Shown in pieces: positions 35,514 through 45,721 of a stretch of 57,360 nucleotides of DNA. Source of the DNA: Bacteroidota bacterium. GTDB taxonomy: Bacteria; Bacteroidota; Bacteroidia; Bacteroidales; JAAUTT01. Both the position numbers and the translations under genes were made by a program. The stretch lies in assembly GCA_020048915.1 (NCBI GenBank), contig JAIFLU010000047.1, positions 1 through 57,360 of the forward strand. The letters are read 5' to 3'. The first letter of the stretch is position 1, and the number at the start of each line of letters is the position of its first letter. The notes below the pieces were generated by a model, which was not told the DNA's origin, did not search any database, and was given only the letters and a program-made list of their open reading frames with translations.

Positions 35514-36824
35514 ATGAAACCGATAGTAATCTTAAACCGAATTTCGCTTTTGCTGGTAATGGCGATGTTTTATTTTACCGCACATGCAATGGCATTCCCT
35601 TTTACGTTAAACAATACGGCAACAACGTACGAAGACACTACCAAGTTTGTGGTTGTTAAAGGAAAAGTAACCGATATTGTTACGAAGAAGCCTGTCCCTT
35701 ACACCAACATTTATGTTTCGGGCAGTAACATTGGTACTATTACTAACAGCGACGGCGATTTTATCCTTAAAGTCCCGAAAGAAAAAACCAATACTCCAAT
35801 CCATATTTCCTATATGGGTTATAAATCGCAAGATCTTTCTATAGAACAAATTCAGGCTAAGAATAATCTGATAGAGCTTACAACTGAGGTAATAACGCTG
35901 AAAGAACTTATTATCCGCTCGAACGACCCTCAAAATCTCATTCGCTCTGCGATACACAATATTCCAGCTAATTACGGGAATGCACCTTATTTATGCACAG
36001 CTTTTTACAGGGAGTCGGTTATGCAAAACAAACAATATGTAGGTTTGGCAGAGGCCGTCTTAAACATTTATAAGGCCCGGTATAGTAATGAATTCGAAGC
36101 CGATCGGGTAAAAGTATTCAAAGGGCGTAAAAGCCAGGACGTGAAAAAGATGGACACTATTATGTTCAAGCTTCAGGGAGGGCATCAGGCAGTGGTCATG
36201 CTCGATTTAGCTAAAAATCCCGAAACATTTATGTTAGAAGAGTATTTTAACAACTACGAATTTAAACCGGTAAGCATTACCTATATTGAAGGCCGTGAGA
36301 CATATCTGATTGAGTTTACCCAGCGCGAAGGGTTGCAGGAACCTTATTATGAAGGAAAGTTATATTTGGATGTTAATACCCTGGCTATTCGACGTGCTGA
36401 ATTTGCGATCAGCCCTTATGGATTGCAGTTTGCCGACAAATACCTGGTAAAAAAGAAACCGGCAGGCACCGATGTTAAAACTGTTGGGGCGAATTATATG
36501 GTAAGCTATCGTGAACTCGATGGTAAATGGATATTAAACCATGCACGCTACGAAGTTAAGTTTAGGGTAATTAAACGCGGAAAATTCTTTAATAAAATAT
36601 ACACATCTGCTGCCGATATGGCTGTTACCGACATTGATACTAAAAATGTAGAGAAGTTTAAATATAGCGAAATGTTGAAACCTACCTCTGTATTTGTGGA
36701 TCATGTAGATGAATATTACGATGAAGCATTCTGGGGCAATTACAATATTATTAAGCCAGAGGAATCAATAGAAGATGCCGTAGAACGGATCAGTAAAAAG
36801 ATGAAAAAATATTCGAGTTTGTAA
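35514..36824 (+). CDS. exported protein with carboxypeptidase-like regulatory domain
   Basis: This 436-residue exported protein has an N-terminal signal (about residues 1-28). A carboxypeptidase-D-regulatory-like beta-sandwich follows (about 45-120, VVKGKVTDIVTKKPVPYTNIYV, NSDGDFILKVP, YMGYKSQDL). The longer C-terminal part is beta-rich with repeated tyrosine and acidic residues and contains YREL and KYSEML segments. Bacteroidetes carry many such proteins, probably facing the outer membrane or periplasm, with unknown role. It has its own strong terminator (36871-36905), so it appears monocistronic. Confidence 0.78.
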   Translation: MKPIVILNRISLLLVMAMFYFTAHAMAFPFTLNNTATTYEDTTKFVVVKGKVTDIVTKKPVPYTNIYVSGSNIGTITNSDGDFILKVPKEKTNTPIHISYMGYKSQDLSIEQIQAKNNLIELTTEVITLKELIIRSNDPQNLIRSAIHNIPANYGNAPYLCTAFYRESVMQNKQYVGLAEAVLNIYKARYSNEFEADRVKVFKGRKSQDVKKMDTIMFKLQGGHQAVVMLDLAKNPETFMLEEYFNNYEFKPVSITYIEGRETYLIEFTQREGLQEPYYEGKLYLDVNTLAIRRAEFAISPYGLQFADKYLVKKKPAGTDVKTVGANYMVSYRELDGKWILNHARYEVKFRVIKRGKFFNKIYTSAADMAVTDIDTKNVEKFKYSEMLKPTSVFVDHVDEYYDEAFWGNYNIIKPEESIEDAVERISKKMKKYSSL

Positions 36825-36870
36825 TATGCATAGTTAGTAAAATTTGGGTTATTGAATGAAGGCCAATTTA

Positions 36871-36905
36871 AAGACCTTGCTCCGGAAAAAGCAAGGTCTT
36901 TTTTT
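36871..36905 (+). terminator. strong rho-independent terminator
   Basis: AAGACCTTGC (36871-36880) and GCAAGGTCTT (36891-36900) make a perfect 10-bp stem with a 10-nt loop, followed by a T-run to 36905. It lies 46 bp after the plus-strand gene ending at 36824. It may also help end the converging GH28 transcript, but the T-run there is poor. Confidence 0.88.
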
Positions 36906-36926
36906 ATTGACGATTCATTTATCTCC

Positions 36927-38588
36927 TTATTTGCTTATCTTAACACCTTCCAATCTAACTTCTTTTCCAATTGAGACGGCTTCCTGATTAAAATTACCCC
37001 CCTGAATAGTTACATTCTGTGTTTTTTCTCCGGAAATGTCAATTAAAGTGGCGTTTGCACCTTGATTGAGTTTCAGTTCGCGAATATCCATTTCTTTAAC
37101 ATTTTTTATCTGAATTGCTGGAAGGGTAGTAGTAAGCAGCGTGATATTTTTCATTGCAATTTGAGTTGCATCGCTGCAATAAGCACCTGTGCGCGATTCG
37201 ATAGTGACATTTTTCAAATTGATGTTGTTAAGGTTCATTTCGGGTAGTCCCTGAAGCAATATGGCTCGTTGGGCTCCTTTGCAAACAATGTCTTTTAAAA
37301 AGATGTTTCTGAATTGCGGCGTGGTTTCATCAACGGGAGGAACTACTGAGCTGCGTTCTTTTACAAAATAATATAAATCGAAAAGGATAGCATCCTGTTG
37401 AATATTAATCATATTGATATCCGAGATATAGATATTTTCAACCAGTCCACCCCGGCCTCTGGTACTTTTAAAACGAAGGCCGTTATCAGTACCCATAAAT
37501 GTACAATGCGAGACCTTTATATTTCGTGCTCCACCCGACATTTCGCTACCTATTACAAACCCGCCATGCCCGCTGTAAACGATGCAATTCGAAATGATTA
37601 CATTTTCGGTTGGAACACCACGTTTGCGTCCCTCTTTATCCCGGCCCGACTTGATGCAGATGCCATCGTCACCGGCATCGAACAGGCAATTTGTGACTAA
37701 AGCATTTTTACACGATTCCAGGTCTAATGCATCGCCATTCACTACCCAATCTTCGTTATAAACCTTTACGTTGTTAAAGATGATCTGATCGCACAACACC
37801 GGGTGCAACCCCCACGATGGGGTATTCTGAATGGTTATGCCTTCTATCAATATCTTTTTACAGCTGATTAAATTAAGCATTACAGGGCGAAGAAAGGTTT
37901 TTGTTCTTTTGGCAATTTGCAAATCCATTTCTCCGCGGGGAGTATTGTGGATACTTCCCTGCAAGGCGCTGGAGTCAGGGTGCCACGTTTTTCCGTCGGA
38001 AGTAATGGTTCCTCCCGAAGCAATAATTGCTTTCCATTCAGCATCGGTCATTTGAAACTTCTTAACCGGCCGCCATACTTCGCCCGACCCATCGAAAATG
38101 CCTTCGCCAATTATGGCAATATTTTCGGCTTTATCTGCAAATATGGGAGCCATTGCTCTCCAGGATTCTAACCCTTCGTACCATGTTTTGACCAAAGGAT
38201 ATTCATCACGGTTTTTCGAAAAAATAACCAGCGCGCCTTTTTTAGTATCAATGCAAATATTGTTTTTTAATACAATAGGACCGGTAAGCCAAACTCCCTC
38301 CGGGATAACAACTGTTCCACCACCCTTTTTACTTACAGCATCAATGGCAGCCGCTATTGCTTTGGTGTTTGAAGTAATACCGTCTCCTTTTGCTCCAAAA
38401 TCCTTAATATTTACTTGAATTAAAGGAAAAACCGGCAGCTCTACCTCTTTCATCTGAAAAGGAAGATCTTTGTATAAGTGAGAATAATCCTTCGCAACAG
38501 ACGTTTGTCCATAAATTGAAGATGGGGTAATAAAGACTGTTGCGAAAAGAATTACAAGAGGTGCAAATATTTTTATAATAGCTTTCAT
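36927..38588 (-). CDS. GH28 family polygalacturonase/rhamnogalacturonase
   Basis: This 553-residue exported parallel beta-helix glycosidase has a Sec signal peptide (about residues 1-27). GH28 catalytic features are present: D286 and D289 in NGDALDLES, D307-D308 in AGDDGICIKSG, H341 in SGHGGFVIGSE, and LRFKSTRGRGG in the place of the RIK motif. The N-terminal segment IKDFGAKGDGITSNTKAIAAAID is typical of the fold. GH28 enzymes cut galacturonan or rhamnogalacturonan backbones; endo or exo mode cannot be told. It is the last gene of the utilisation locus, 297 bp beyond GH105. That gap holds no gene I can see. Confidence 0.92.
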   Translation of the reverse strand: MKAIIKIFAPLVILFATVFITPSSIYGQTSVAKDYSHLYKDLPFQMKEVELPVFPLIQVNIKDFGAKGDGITSNTKAIAAAIDAVSKKGGGTVVIPEGVWLTGPIVLKNNICIDTKKGALVIFSKNRDEYPLVKTWYEGLESWRAMAPIFADKAENIAIIGEGIFDGSGEVWRPVKKFQMTDAEWKAIIASGGTITSDGKTWHPDSSALQGSIHNTPRGEMDLQIAKRTKTFLRPVMLNLISCKKILIEGITIQNTPSWGLHPVLCDQIIFNNVKVYNEDWVVNGDALDLESCKNALVTNCLFDAGDDGICIKSGRDKEGRKRGVPTENVIISNCIVYSGHGGFVIGSEMSGGARNIKVSHCTFMGTDNGLRFKSTRGRGGLVENIYISDINMINIQQDAILFDLYYFVKERSSVVPPVDETTPQFRNIFLKDIVCKGAQRAILLQGLPEMNLNNINLKNVTIESRTGAYCSDATQIAMKNITLLTTTLPAIQIKNVKEMDIRELKLNQGANATLIDISGEKTQNVTIQGGNFNQEAVSIGKEVRLEGVKISK

Positions 38589-38885
38589 ACTTTTTAAGTT
38601 TTTGTTTATTCGAAATGGAAATCAGATAGAATTAATGTTAGCGGCAATTTCACTATGCTTATGCAACATATCAGAAGGACTCTTCATAATTCCTTTTTTT
38701 CAAGAATTGCAGCACGATTCGATTATCAACTAAAGTATAGTAACTTACAAAAACTTATAATTTTCTGAACCATTATTCGCTACAACCAGATCAATTGCCC
38801 CTAAATGTTGTTTAAATGATCAAGAAAAAAAGAAATCCCAAAGAAACTAAACCTAAAGCAACGTTGATATATTTTCCGATCACCG

Positions 38886-40079
38886 TTATTTCTTTACCTG
38901 ATCCATCTCAATACAGGCCATAATAAATGGTCCAACTCCTTTTGGATCGTTATCACGAATTGGTTCGCCAATATAATACTCATAGCTGCCATCGCGATAA
39001 GGATTACCTCCTAAGCCTGCTACAGAGCAGCATTGGGTTAAAGAAATCGTTGAATCGGGATTCTCTTTGATAAAATTCTTCAAAATACCGTTGTACCCTT
39101 TGGTAGCTTGAGTCAAAAAGGTTTTTGGGATATATCCTTTTCGAACCGCTTTTAACATGGAATATACAAACATACACGAAGCGGTCGATTCAAGATAGTT
39201 CCCCTTACGATTGCCCTGATCGAGCACCTGATACCACACTCCGCTGGTTGAATCCTGCACTGTAACTACAGCAGTCATTGTTTTTTGCAGGATATCAATG
39301 TTCTCGCTGCGTTTCGGATGGTTTTCAGGAATAAAATCCAATACATCTACCAGTGCCATGCAATACCAACCCATTGCCCTTCCCCAAAAGTGGGGTGATT
39401 GGCCGGTTTGGGGATTAGCCCATTTCTGTTGCTTGCTTTCGTCCCAACCATGATAGTTTAAGCCAGTTTTTGCATCGAGTGTATATTTTTGGACGGTGAT
39501 AAACTGATTCACTACATCGTCCAGTAGTTCCGGTTCGTTAAACTTAATAGCGTATTCTGCCAGAAACGGGCTGCCCATGTACAAGCCATCCAGCCACATT
39601 TGGTTAGGGTAGCGAAGTTTGTGCCAAAAGCCGCCTCCGCTGGTGCGGGGATGGGTCCGCATTTGGTCGCGCAGGGTTTCAATTGCTATTTTGTACTTCG
39701 GATCGTTTGTTTTCGAATATAGCATAAACAATATTTTGCCAGAATTTATCTGGTCAATATTGTATTCTTCTTTCTTATAGTTGAGAATGGTTCCATCGTT
39801 TAAAATAAGGGTGTCGGCATATCCTTTTTCATAATCAAAATAGGATTGTTTCCCGGTTATTTGATAGAGCTGTTCAAACGATTTACAAACCAATCCTTGG
39901 GTATACTCCCATTTTGGCCTCTTTACATAATCCGTCATCCAGGCCGATGGGGCACGTTTCATGACTGATTCGGCCATTTTTTCGGCCATATCTAACGGAG
40001 AAGGTTTTGGATTAGTTTGACATTGGAGCAAGCTGAAACATCCAGCTATTAAAATAATAAACGCTGTTCCTTTGAGCAT
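38886..40079 (-). CDS. GH105 unsaturated rhamnogalacturonyl hydrolase, lipoprotein
   Basis: This 397-residue (alpha/alpha)6-barrel enzyme removes the unsaturated uronic acid left at the non-reducing end by pectin or rhamnogalacturonan lyases. The signal has a possible lipobox (FSLLQC), so a lipoprotein is likely. YteR-type motifs are WEYTQGLVCKSFEQL, NIDQINSGKILFMLY, RYPNQMWLDGLYMGSPF with the probable catalytic D164, and SPHFWGRAMGWYCMALVDVL. It is downstream of susD, separated by a stable hairpin (40177-40202). Its substrate implies a polysaccharide lyase upstream in the pathway, not seen in the window. Confidence 0.92.
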   Translation of the reverse strand: MLKGTAFIILIAGCFSLLQCQTNPKPSPLDMAEKMAESVMKRAPSAWMTDYVKRPKWEYTQGLVCKSFEQLYQITGKQSYFDYEKGYADTLILNDGTILNYKKEEYNIDQINSGKILFMLYSKTNDPKYKIAIETLRDQMRTHPRTSGGGFWHKLRYPNQMWLDGLYMGSPFLAEYAIKFNEPELLDDVVNQFITVQKYTLDAKTGLNYHGWDESKQQKWANPQTGQSPHFWGRAMGWYCMALVDVLDFIPENHPKRSENIDILQKTMTAVVTVQDSTSGVWYQVLDQGNRKGNYLESTASCMFVYSMLKAVRKGYIPKTFLTQATKGYNGILKNFIKENPDSTISLTQCCSVAGLGGNPYRDGSYEYYIGEPIRDNDPKGVGPFIMACIEMDQVKK

Positions 40080-40176
40080 AAAAATATTGTTTTAAGGGAA
40101 TAAGAAGTTTCTACTGAACTGAGATAAACTTAAGAAATTAATGATAAGAACCTCTAATAACATTCTGTAAAATTAA

Positions 40177-40202
40177 CCTGCCAGGTTGAAAAGCCTGGCA
40201 GG
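40177..40202 (-). terminator. perfect 9-bp hairpin after susD (attenuator or processing site)
   Basis: CCTGCCAGG (40177-40185) and CCTGGCAGG (40194-40202) pair perfectly around an 8-nt loop. On the minus strand it is followed by TTAATTTTAC, a poor T-run. It lies 34 bp after the susD stop codon, upstream of the GH105 gene. It may lower downstream expression or protect the susCD 3' end. Confidence 0.5.
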
Positions 40203-40235
40203 ATCAAGGGTTATAGAAAATTAGGGTTTAATAAA

Positions 40236-42239
40236 TTAGTAACCCTCGTTTTGATTGAATTCAGCTTTATTAGTAACGGCATCTAACTGAGCCTGCGGAA
40301 TAGGCCGCAATAAATGAAAGCTTTGAATGTTTTTACCACCCTGCGCATTGTAGGCTTTTACATGATCAACCAGCGTTTTTGTGCGCTTCAGGTCGAACCA
40401 GCGTTGTTGCTCCCCACAAAGTTCAATAGCACGTTCTTCTAAAACGGTTTCGAGTGTTGCAGTACCTGTTAGTGAATTGTCAGTTCCGGTAATAGCACGT
40501 TTGGAACGAAGTTCATTAATGGTAGACATAGCATCGCCACCTGTATTAAGCTGACATTCCGCTTTAATCAGATACATCTCGGCCAAACGCATTACAATCG
40601 CATCGCGGCTCGAAATATCATGCGTTGGATACGTTGGATCGTAAACATTATCCAAAAATTTCTTTACGCCAGGATATGATTTTTGACCAGCGGTATTCCC
40701 CGATTTGTACCTGTCATCACTATAAACACTTGATTTTGGAATGGCATTTTGCTTTATGTCGGTTGGTAGTGCAGTTGCAGGGTCGCCAGATGTATATACC
40801 GGAATTTCGCCATTGTACATAAACTGAATACGATAACGGCCTTTTGCCCAAGCCTGTTTTGCAATTCCTTCAGGAGAATTTCCATCCAAAGGACAATAAT
40901 AAATGGCAGTATCTTTTATATTAGGATACTTTTTAGAGCTTCCTTCCAAACCCGGAGCAATGGTATAGGCTTCGAGCAATGTGGCATTCGTTCTCTGGTC
41001 GGTTGCACGATATTTGTCCAGCAGTTTCCATAAATACTGTGAAGGCAAATACCTTGTGAAGCCTCTGCCATATGGTGAATAAGTTGCTGCAACATTAATG
41101 CTTGCTTTGGTTTTTGTGTTTTCAACCGTTGCGGTGGTTGGACCAGTCACCCTTCTGAAGATTTCTTTTCCGTCACCACCCAAATCGGATTCCCCATTGT
41201 TCCACATACCTACAAACATCAGCAACATAGCGTTTCCGCCACGGCCATAACCTGTGCGTGTAATCAGGCCATTATATTGGCGAGGATTATTGTTATCGTC
41301 CTTTTTGTAACGTAAAGGAACAACATTCGATGTTGTTGTCAGGTCGTAAGAATAGGTGATACCCCAAATAGCTTCCTTATTTTTCGATACATCTTCATTG
41401 GCCATAGACCATGTATCGGCGTAATTTGGGTAAAAAGAAGCAACACCACTTCCTATTACTTCATCAGCTTCAACTTGTGCCAAAGCGTAGAGATCTTTTC
41501 CAGCATAATTGGTATTTGTAGTGATGCTGTTTTTTCCTAACCAGGATGCAGCATACAGTAAAGTGCGGGCTTTTAAAGCACGGGCAGCCCAATAATTGGC
41601 ACGTCCATCTTTCTTTACTTTATAGTCAGCAGCTTCAAATTCTGCAATAGAGTTATCCAAATCGGTGAGAATATTACTGTAAATAACTTCTTCGGGCACT
41701 CTGACCGGATTAGTTACAATGGTAGTTGGCGGTTCACTGTTGTAGGGTATTGGTCCCCATATATTTACCATGTGCAAATAATAGAAAGCACGTAAAAAAT
41801 GTGCTTCGCCCAAAAACCGACTTTTAGTTTTGTCATCAATAATTGTATTCTCGGGAATGTATTTTAATGCAGTATTGCAAACATCGACCGCACTGTAGAA
41901 CATTTCCCAGTATTGATCCAGACAGGGGTTATCAGCAGTATTGTTATCCAGACTTATGGCTGAAATACTATACGAATTAAGGGACTTTTGCTTATTGTCG
42001 AACCCATAATAAAACAGGTCGGATCCCATTTCAGACAAACCTAAACCAGCCTCCTTGCCATACCATGTGCGGGAAAAGTTGTAACAAGCTCCTATTAATC
42101 CATCAAGACCGGATTTAGTAGAGTAAGTAAGATCGGCAGTTGCACCAGCTTTGTTTTCCTCTTCCAGAAACTCCTCACAAGCCGTAGTCATTAACATCAA
42201 AACCGAAGCTGCTAATATGAAATATGATTTAATTTTCAT
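40236..42239 (-). CDS. SusD/RagB-family nutrient-binding outer-membrane lipoprotein
   Basis: This 667-residue glycan-binding lipoprotein sits on the cell surface over its SusC channel. The signal sequence ends with lipobox LMTTAC (MKIKSYFILAASVLMLMTTAC). The alpha-helical TPR-rich fold is visible in LGEAHFLRAFYYLHMVNIWGPIPY and RLAEMYLIKAECQLNTGG, and the family C-terminus in ELCGEQQRWFDLKRTKTLVDHV and HLLRPIPQAQLDAVT. It is 17 bp from susC. It is longer than SusD (551) because of insertions around residues 290-470. The glycan bound is probably a pectic or rhamnogalacturonan oligosaccharide, from the enzyme genes downstream. Confidence 0.95.
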   Translation of the reverse strand: MKIKSYFILAASVLMLMTTACEEFLEEENKAGATADLTYSTKSGLDGLIGACYNFSRTWYGKEAGLGLSEMGSDLFYYGFDNKQKSLNSYSISAISLDNNTADNPCLDQYWEMFYSAVDVCNTALKYIPENTIIDDKTKSRFLGEAHFLRAFYYLHMVNIWGPIPYNSEPPTTIVTNPVRVPEEVIYSNILTDLDNSIAEFEAADYKVKKDGRANYWAARALKARTLLYAASWLGKNSITTNTNYAGKDLYALAQVEADEVIGSGVASFYPNYADTWSMANEDVSKNKEAIWGITYSYDLTTTSNVVPLRYKKDDNNNPRQYNGLITRTGYGRGGNAMLLMFVGMWNNGESDLGGDGKEIFRRVTGPTTATVENTKTKASINVAATYSPYGRGFTRYLPSQYLWKLLDKYRATDQRTNATLLEAYTIAPGLEGSSKKYPNIKDTAIYYCPLDGNSPEGIAKQAWAKGRYRIQFMYNGEIPVYTSGDPATALPTDIKQNAIPKSSVYSDDRYKSGNTAGQKSYPGVKKFLDNVYDPTYPTHDISSRDAIVMRLAEMYLIKAECQLNTGGDAMSTINELRSKRAITGTDNSLTGTATLETVLEERAIELCGEQQRWFDLKRTKTLVDHVKAYNAQGGKNIQSFHLLRPIPQAQLDAVTNKAEFNQNEGY

Positions 42240-42256
42240 CTCTGTATTATTTAAAA

Positions 42257-45200
42257 TTAAAATTGAAGATTTAATCCAAATACCATTTGTTTGGCTAATG
42301 GGAAAGAAATAGCACCACCTCTTTCAGGGTCATAATTATTTATTCCTGATAAGGTAAAGTAATTCTTTAACGAACCATATAACTTCAGGTTACTTAAGCC
42401 CACTTTACCAATGAAGCTCTTTGGTAAATTATAAGAGAGAGTAATGTCCTTTATTTTAATATAATCAGCTTTCTCGTATAGTAGGGAGGAGCCATAATTG
42501 CTATGAGGAGCACTTACAGCGCCTGGGCTCGGAAATTTTGCTTCAAGGTTTGAAGGAGTCCAATAATCCAGGTCGGCCCAGTTTGAAGTTTCGTATGTAA
42601 GTTGACCGTTGTAATCGTACTGGATGTAACCTCCCCAACGGGCATATACCTGAATAGAAAGTGAAAGATCCTTATAATTAAAGGTATTGTTCATCCCAAT
42701 AATGTGCTTGGGAGAACGTTCGTAAATAATTTTATCTTCGTTTCCTAATCTGCCATCGTCATTACGGTCGATTATTTTTATTGTACCAGGATCTCCATAA
42801 CCAGCAATAAAACTAGTTAATTCCCCCGAATGACGAGCTTCCCAATCGGCCTTATAAGCGGCAAATTCATCTACATTCCAGTTACCATCGGCTTCAAAAT
42901 TATAATAAGTTCTTACAGGTTCACCAACGATAAGCGCATCGTTTCCATTTATGTATTTTTCAATACCTTCTGATAACTTTGAAACTTTGTCTCTAAAACT
43001 TGTATAAGACCAGTTGATATCCCATGAAAAATCGTTCGATTTAAGAACAAGCGTATTCAGAGCGACTTCAATTCCATGCCCTTCTGTTTCGCCAACGTTG
43101 TCAATAATAGTTGGATATACCGATGATGGTGGAGCAGTTCTGAAATACAACAAATCAGTAGTATTACTCATAAAAAAATCTACACTACCCGATACTCTAT
43201 TGTTCAAAATACCAAGGTCTACACCAAAATTATAGGCAGTTGTTGTTTCCCATTTCAAGTTGGGGTTTGCCATACTGTTTGCTACTTTCCCAACTACGTC
43301 GCCACCTGTAAAATAATAATAAATATTTTGAGTACTTAAAGCTGCCAGGGTGCTATAAGGATCAACTGCAGCATTTCCTGAAACTCCCCATGAGGCGCGA
43401 AGTTTGAGGTTAGATAACCAGCCTTTGGTGCCATTGAGAAACGACTCTTCGCTTACCCGCCATGCAGCAGCAACAGAAGGGAAATATCCCCATTTATGAC
43501 CCTCAGCAAGAGTTGACGAACCATCGGTGCGTAGCGAAGCTGTCAATAAATACTTTTCGTTAAACTTATAATTAAGACGTCCAAAGAATGATAACATAGA
43601 CGACTGAGTATAGCTACTAGATACAACCGGACTGGCTATTTTTTTCACATCATAAAAAGCATTCTGATAATAATGTTCTTTCCCGGCATCGCCAGAAATT
43701 GAAGACTGTTCGTAAATGCTCTGGGTCATACTTTGGCCTACCAGTGCTGTTATAGCGTGCTTTCCAATTTCTACATTATAATTCAACGTGTTATCCCACG
43801 TGTATTTATTTCTATACCTTGATTCATTAGAAATAAGACTTGTTGATGGTGCCTGGAAACGGCCCACACTTTCGAAATCCTGGTAATCGCCCAAACGGTC
43901 GTTTGTGCGGTCGAGCGCAAACATTGATCTAAACATCAGATTTTTCAGAGGAGTAATTTCTAAATAAGAATTACCAAAAAATCTTGAAGATAGAGTATTG
44001 TCTTGATAAGCGCCTTCAATCTCATCGAGCAAAGGGTTACTATGTGCAGCGTAACGGGGGTTTGGAGTTTTGTAAATGGTACCATCGCTCTGATAAGGAT
44101 GAGTAATGGTAGTCATGTTCAACGAGCGCCCGAATAGGCCACCGGTTCTTGCATCATGGTCCTTATAGGTATAGAGGATGCTTCCTCCAGCTTTAACAGC
44201 TTTATTAATTTTATGATCTATGTTAATTCTTCCGTTATATCGGCTTAATTCATCCCGTTTCATAAGCCCTTCCTCCTTCATATATCCTAACGACAGATTG
44301 TAGGTAGTTTTTTCATTACCTCCTGAAACTGACATTTCATAGTTCTGGGTCAATCCGTTTTGAAGGAGCAGATCGGCCCAATCGGTATAAGAACCATCCT
44401 CATAAATGGAATATTCAGAAGTTCCATCGGCAAGAGTTAAGGTTAAAATGTCTACCGGAGTTAAAGCACTTCCGCCCCAGTTGCCCGATGCTTTGTCGGC
44501 TGCGTAATTAGCCTTGTCAATTAATCGTTGAACTTCAACTTCGCCATAAGCCACTTTAGGAATATTGGTTGGAGTGTTCGACGACATAAAAGCATTGAAA
44601 TTCACATTCGATTTACCTGCTTTGCCACGTTTTGTGGTAATAATAATTACGCCATTTGCACCTTTGGTCCCATATATCGCAGTTGAAGAAGCATCTTTAA
44701 GAACATCCATCGATTCGATATCGGATGGGTTAAGGTCAAGCGTAGAACCGTATTCAACGCCATCCACCAATATTAACGGATCGTTGTTGGCTAACAAAGA
44801 ACGGTTACCACGCAAATTAATGCTCAATCTGGACCCAGCTTGTCCGTCGGCCTGACTAATATCCAAACCTGGCATACGTGCCTGCAATGATTGCATTGCA
44901 TTGCTGGAGGCAGTTTTAGCAATATCCTCCGACTTAATAGATCCAACAGCACCAGTTAAATCACGTTTTTTCACCGTACCATAACCAACCACCACTACCT
45001 CTTCAAGGTTTTGAATATCAGGAATCAGGCTAATATTTATAACCGATTGGCTATTTACCTCAATTTTCTGAGGAGTGTAGCCAATGTAAGAAACCAGAAG
45101 TACTGAATTTGGAGACGGCACATCGATTGAAAATTTTCCGTCTATATCCGAAACAACTCCTATAGTTGTTCCTTCTACCAGAATATTGGCTCCCGGTATT

Positions 45201-45658
45201 GCCTCCCCGTTTACATCATCACGTATAGACCCTGTCACTTTAAATTGTTGGGCGTTTTCCATAGCATTCAACAAACTACTTTCAAAAGAGTTAGTTTTCA
45301 CGAGGATAATTCTGTTTCCTAACACTTTAAAAGCAAGATCTTTATTTTCCAGAAGCTGCGGCAGTATTTCAGAAATCTTCATTCCATCTACATTTACCGA
45401 AACCAATTGACTGGCATCAATTTGGTTGTTGTTGTAGAAAAATTCGAACTCCGATTGTTTTTCGATGGCTGCAAACACATCTTCAATTTTGGCATTTTGC
45501 ATATTTAAACTTATGCGAGCATTTTGGGCATACGAATCGGTAGCCAAAAGTTGCCAAACAGTTAGAAATGTAAGAATTACGGTTAGTTTCATAACGAGTA
45601 GTAGTTTTCGAATTGATTTGAGTGGTACAATACCCTCTAACATGAAATTATTTTTCAT
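42257..45658 (-). CDS. SusC/RagA-family TonB-dependent receptor with STN signalling domain
   Basis: This 1133-residue outer-membrane oligosaccharide importer has a signal region (about 1-45). A secretin/TonB short N-terminal (STN) domain spans about 50-125 (ARISLNMQNAKIEDVFAAI, NRIILVK). A carboxypeptidase-regulatory-like domain (about 138-215) is followed by the TonB-box-like EEVVVVGYGTVKKRDLTGAV, the plug domain with STAIYGTKGANGVIIITTKRG, and the barrel ending in LNLQF. The STN domain is characteristic of receptors that signal to a FecR anti-sigma factor, and FecR and ECF sigma genes lie immediately upstream. It is thus both transporter and sensor. It overlaps no neighbour and precedes susD by 17 bp. 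Confidence 0.97.
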   Translation of the reverse strand: MKNNFMLEGIVPLKSIRKLLLVMKLTVILTFLTVWQLLATDSYAQNARISLNMQNAKIEDVFAAIEKQSEFEFFYNNNQIDASQLVSVNVDGMKISEILPQLLENKDLAFKVLGNRIILVKTNSFESSLLNAMENAQQFKVTGSIRDDVNGEAIPGANILVEGTTIGVVSDIDGKFSIDVPSPNSVLLVSYIGYTPQKIEVNSQSVINISLIPDIQNLEEVVVVGYGTVKKRDLTGAVGSIKSEDIAKTASSNAMQSLQARMPGLDISQADGQAGSRLSINLRGNRSLLANNDPLILVDGVEYGSTLDLNPSDIESMDVLKDASSTAIYGTKGANGVIIITTKRGKAGKSNVNFNAFMSSNTPTNIPKVAYGEVEVQRLIDKANYAADKASGNWGGSALTPVDILTLTLADGTSEYSIYEDGSYTDWADLLLQNGLTQNYEMSVSGGNEKTTYNLSLGYMKEEGLMKRDELSRYNGRINIDHKINKAVKAGGSILYTYKDHDARTGGLFGRSLNMTTITHPYQSDGTIYKTPNPRYAAHSNPLLDEIEGAYQDNTLSSRFFGNSYLEITPLKNLMFRSMFALDRTNDRLGDYQDFESVGRFQAPSTSLISNESRYRNKYTWDNTLNYNVEIGKHAITALVGQSMTQSIYEQSSISGDAGKEHYYQNAFYDVKKIASPVVSSSYTQSSMLSFFGRLNYKFNEKYLLTASLRTDGSSTLAEGHKWGYFPSVAAAWRVSEESFLNGTKGWLSNLKLRASWGVSGNAAVDPYSTLAALSTQNIYYYFTGGDVVGKVANSMANPNLKWETTTAYNFGVDLGILNNRVSGSVDFFMSNTTDLLYFRTAPPSSVYPTIIDNVGETEGHGIEVALNTLVLKSNDFSWDINWSYTSFRDKVSKLSEGIEKYINGNDALIVGEPVRTYYNFEADGNWNVDEFAAYKADWEARHSGELTSFIAGYGDPGTIKIIDRNDDGRLGNEDKIIYERSPKHIIGMNNTFNYKDLSLSIQVYARWGGYIQYDYNGQLTYETSNWADLDYWTPSNLEAKFPSPGAVSAPHSNYGSSLLYEKADYIKIKDITLSYNLPKSFIGKVGLSNLKLYGSLKNYFTLSGINNYDPERGGAISFPLAKQMVFGLNLQF

Positions 45659-45721
45659 ATTTTTACATAGAATTTAGTTAGTACTATAGCTGTTAATGTT
45701 TTTAAACTGACTGAATTAATG

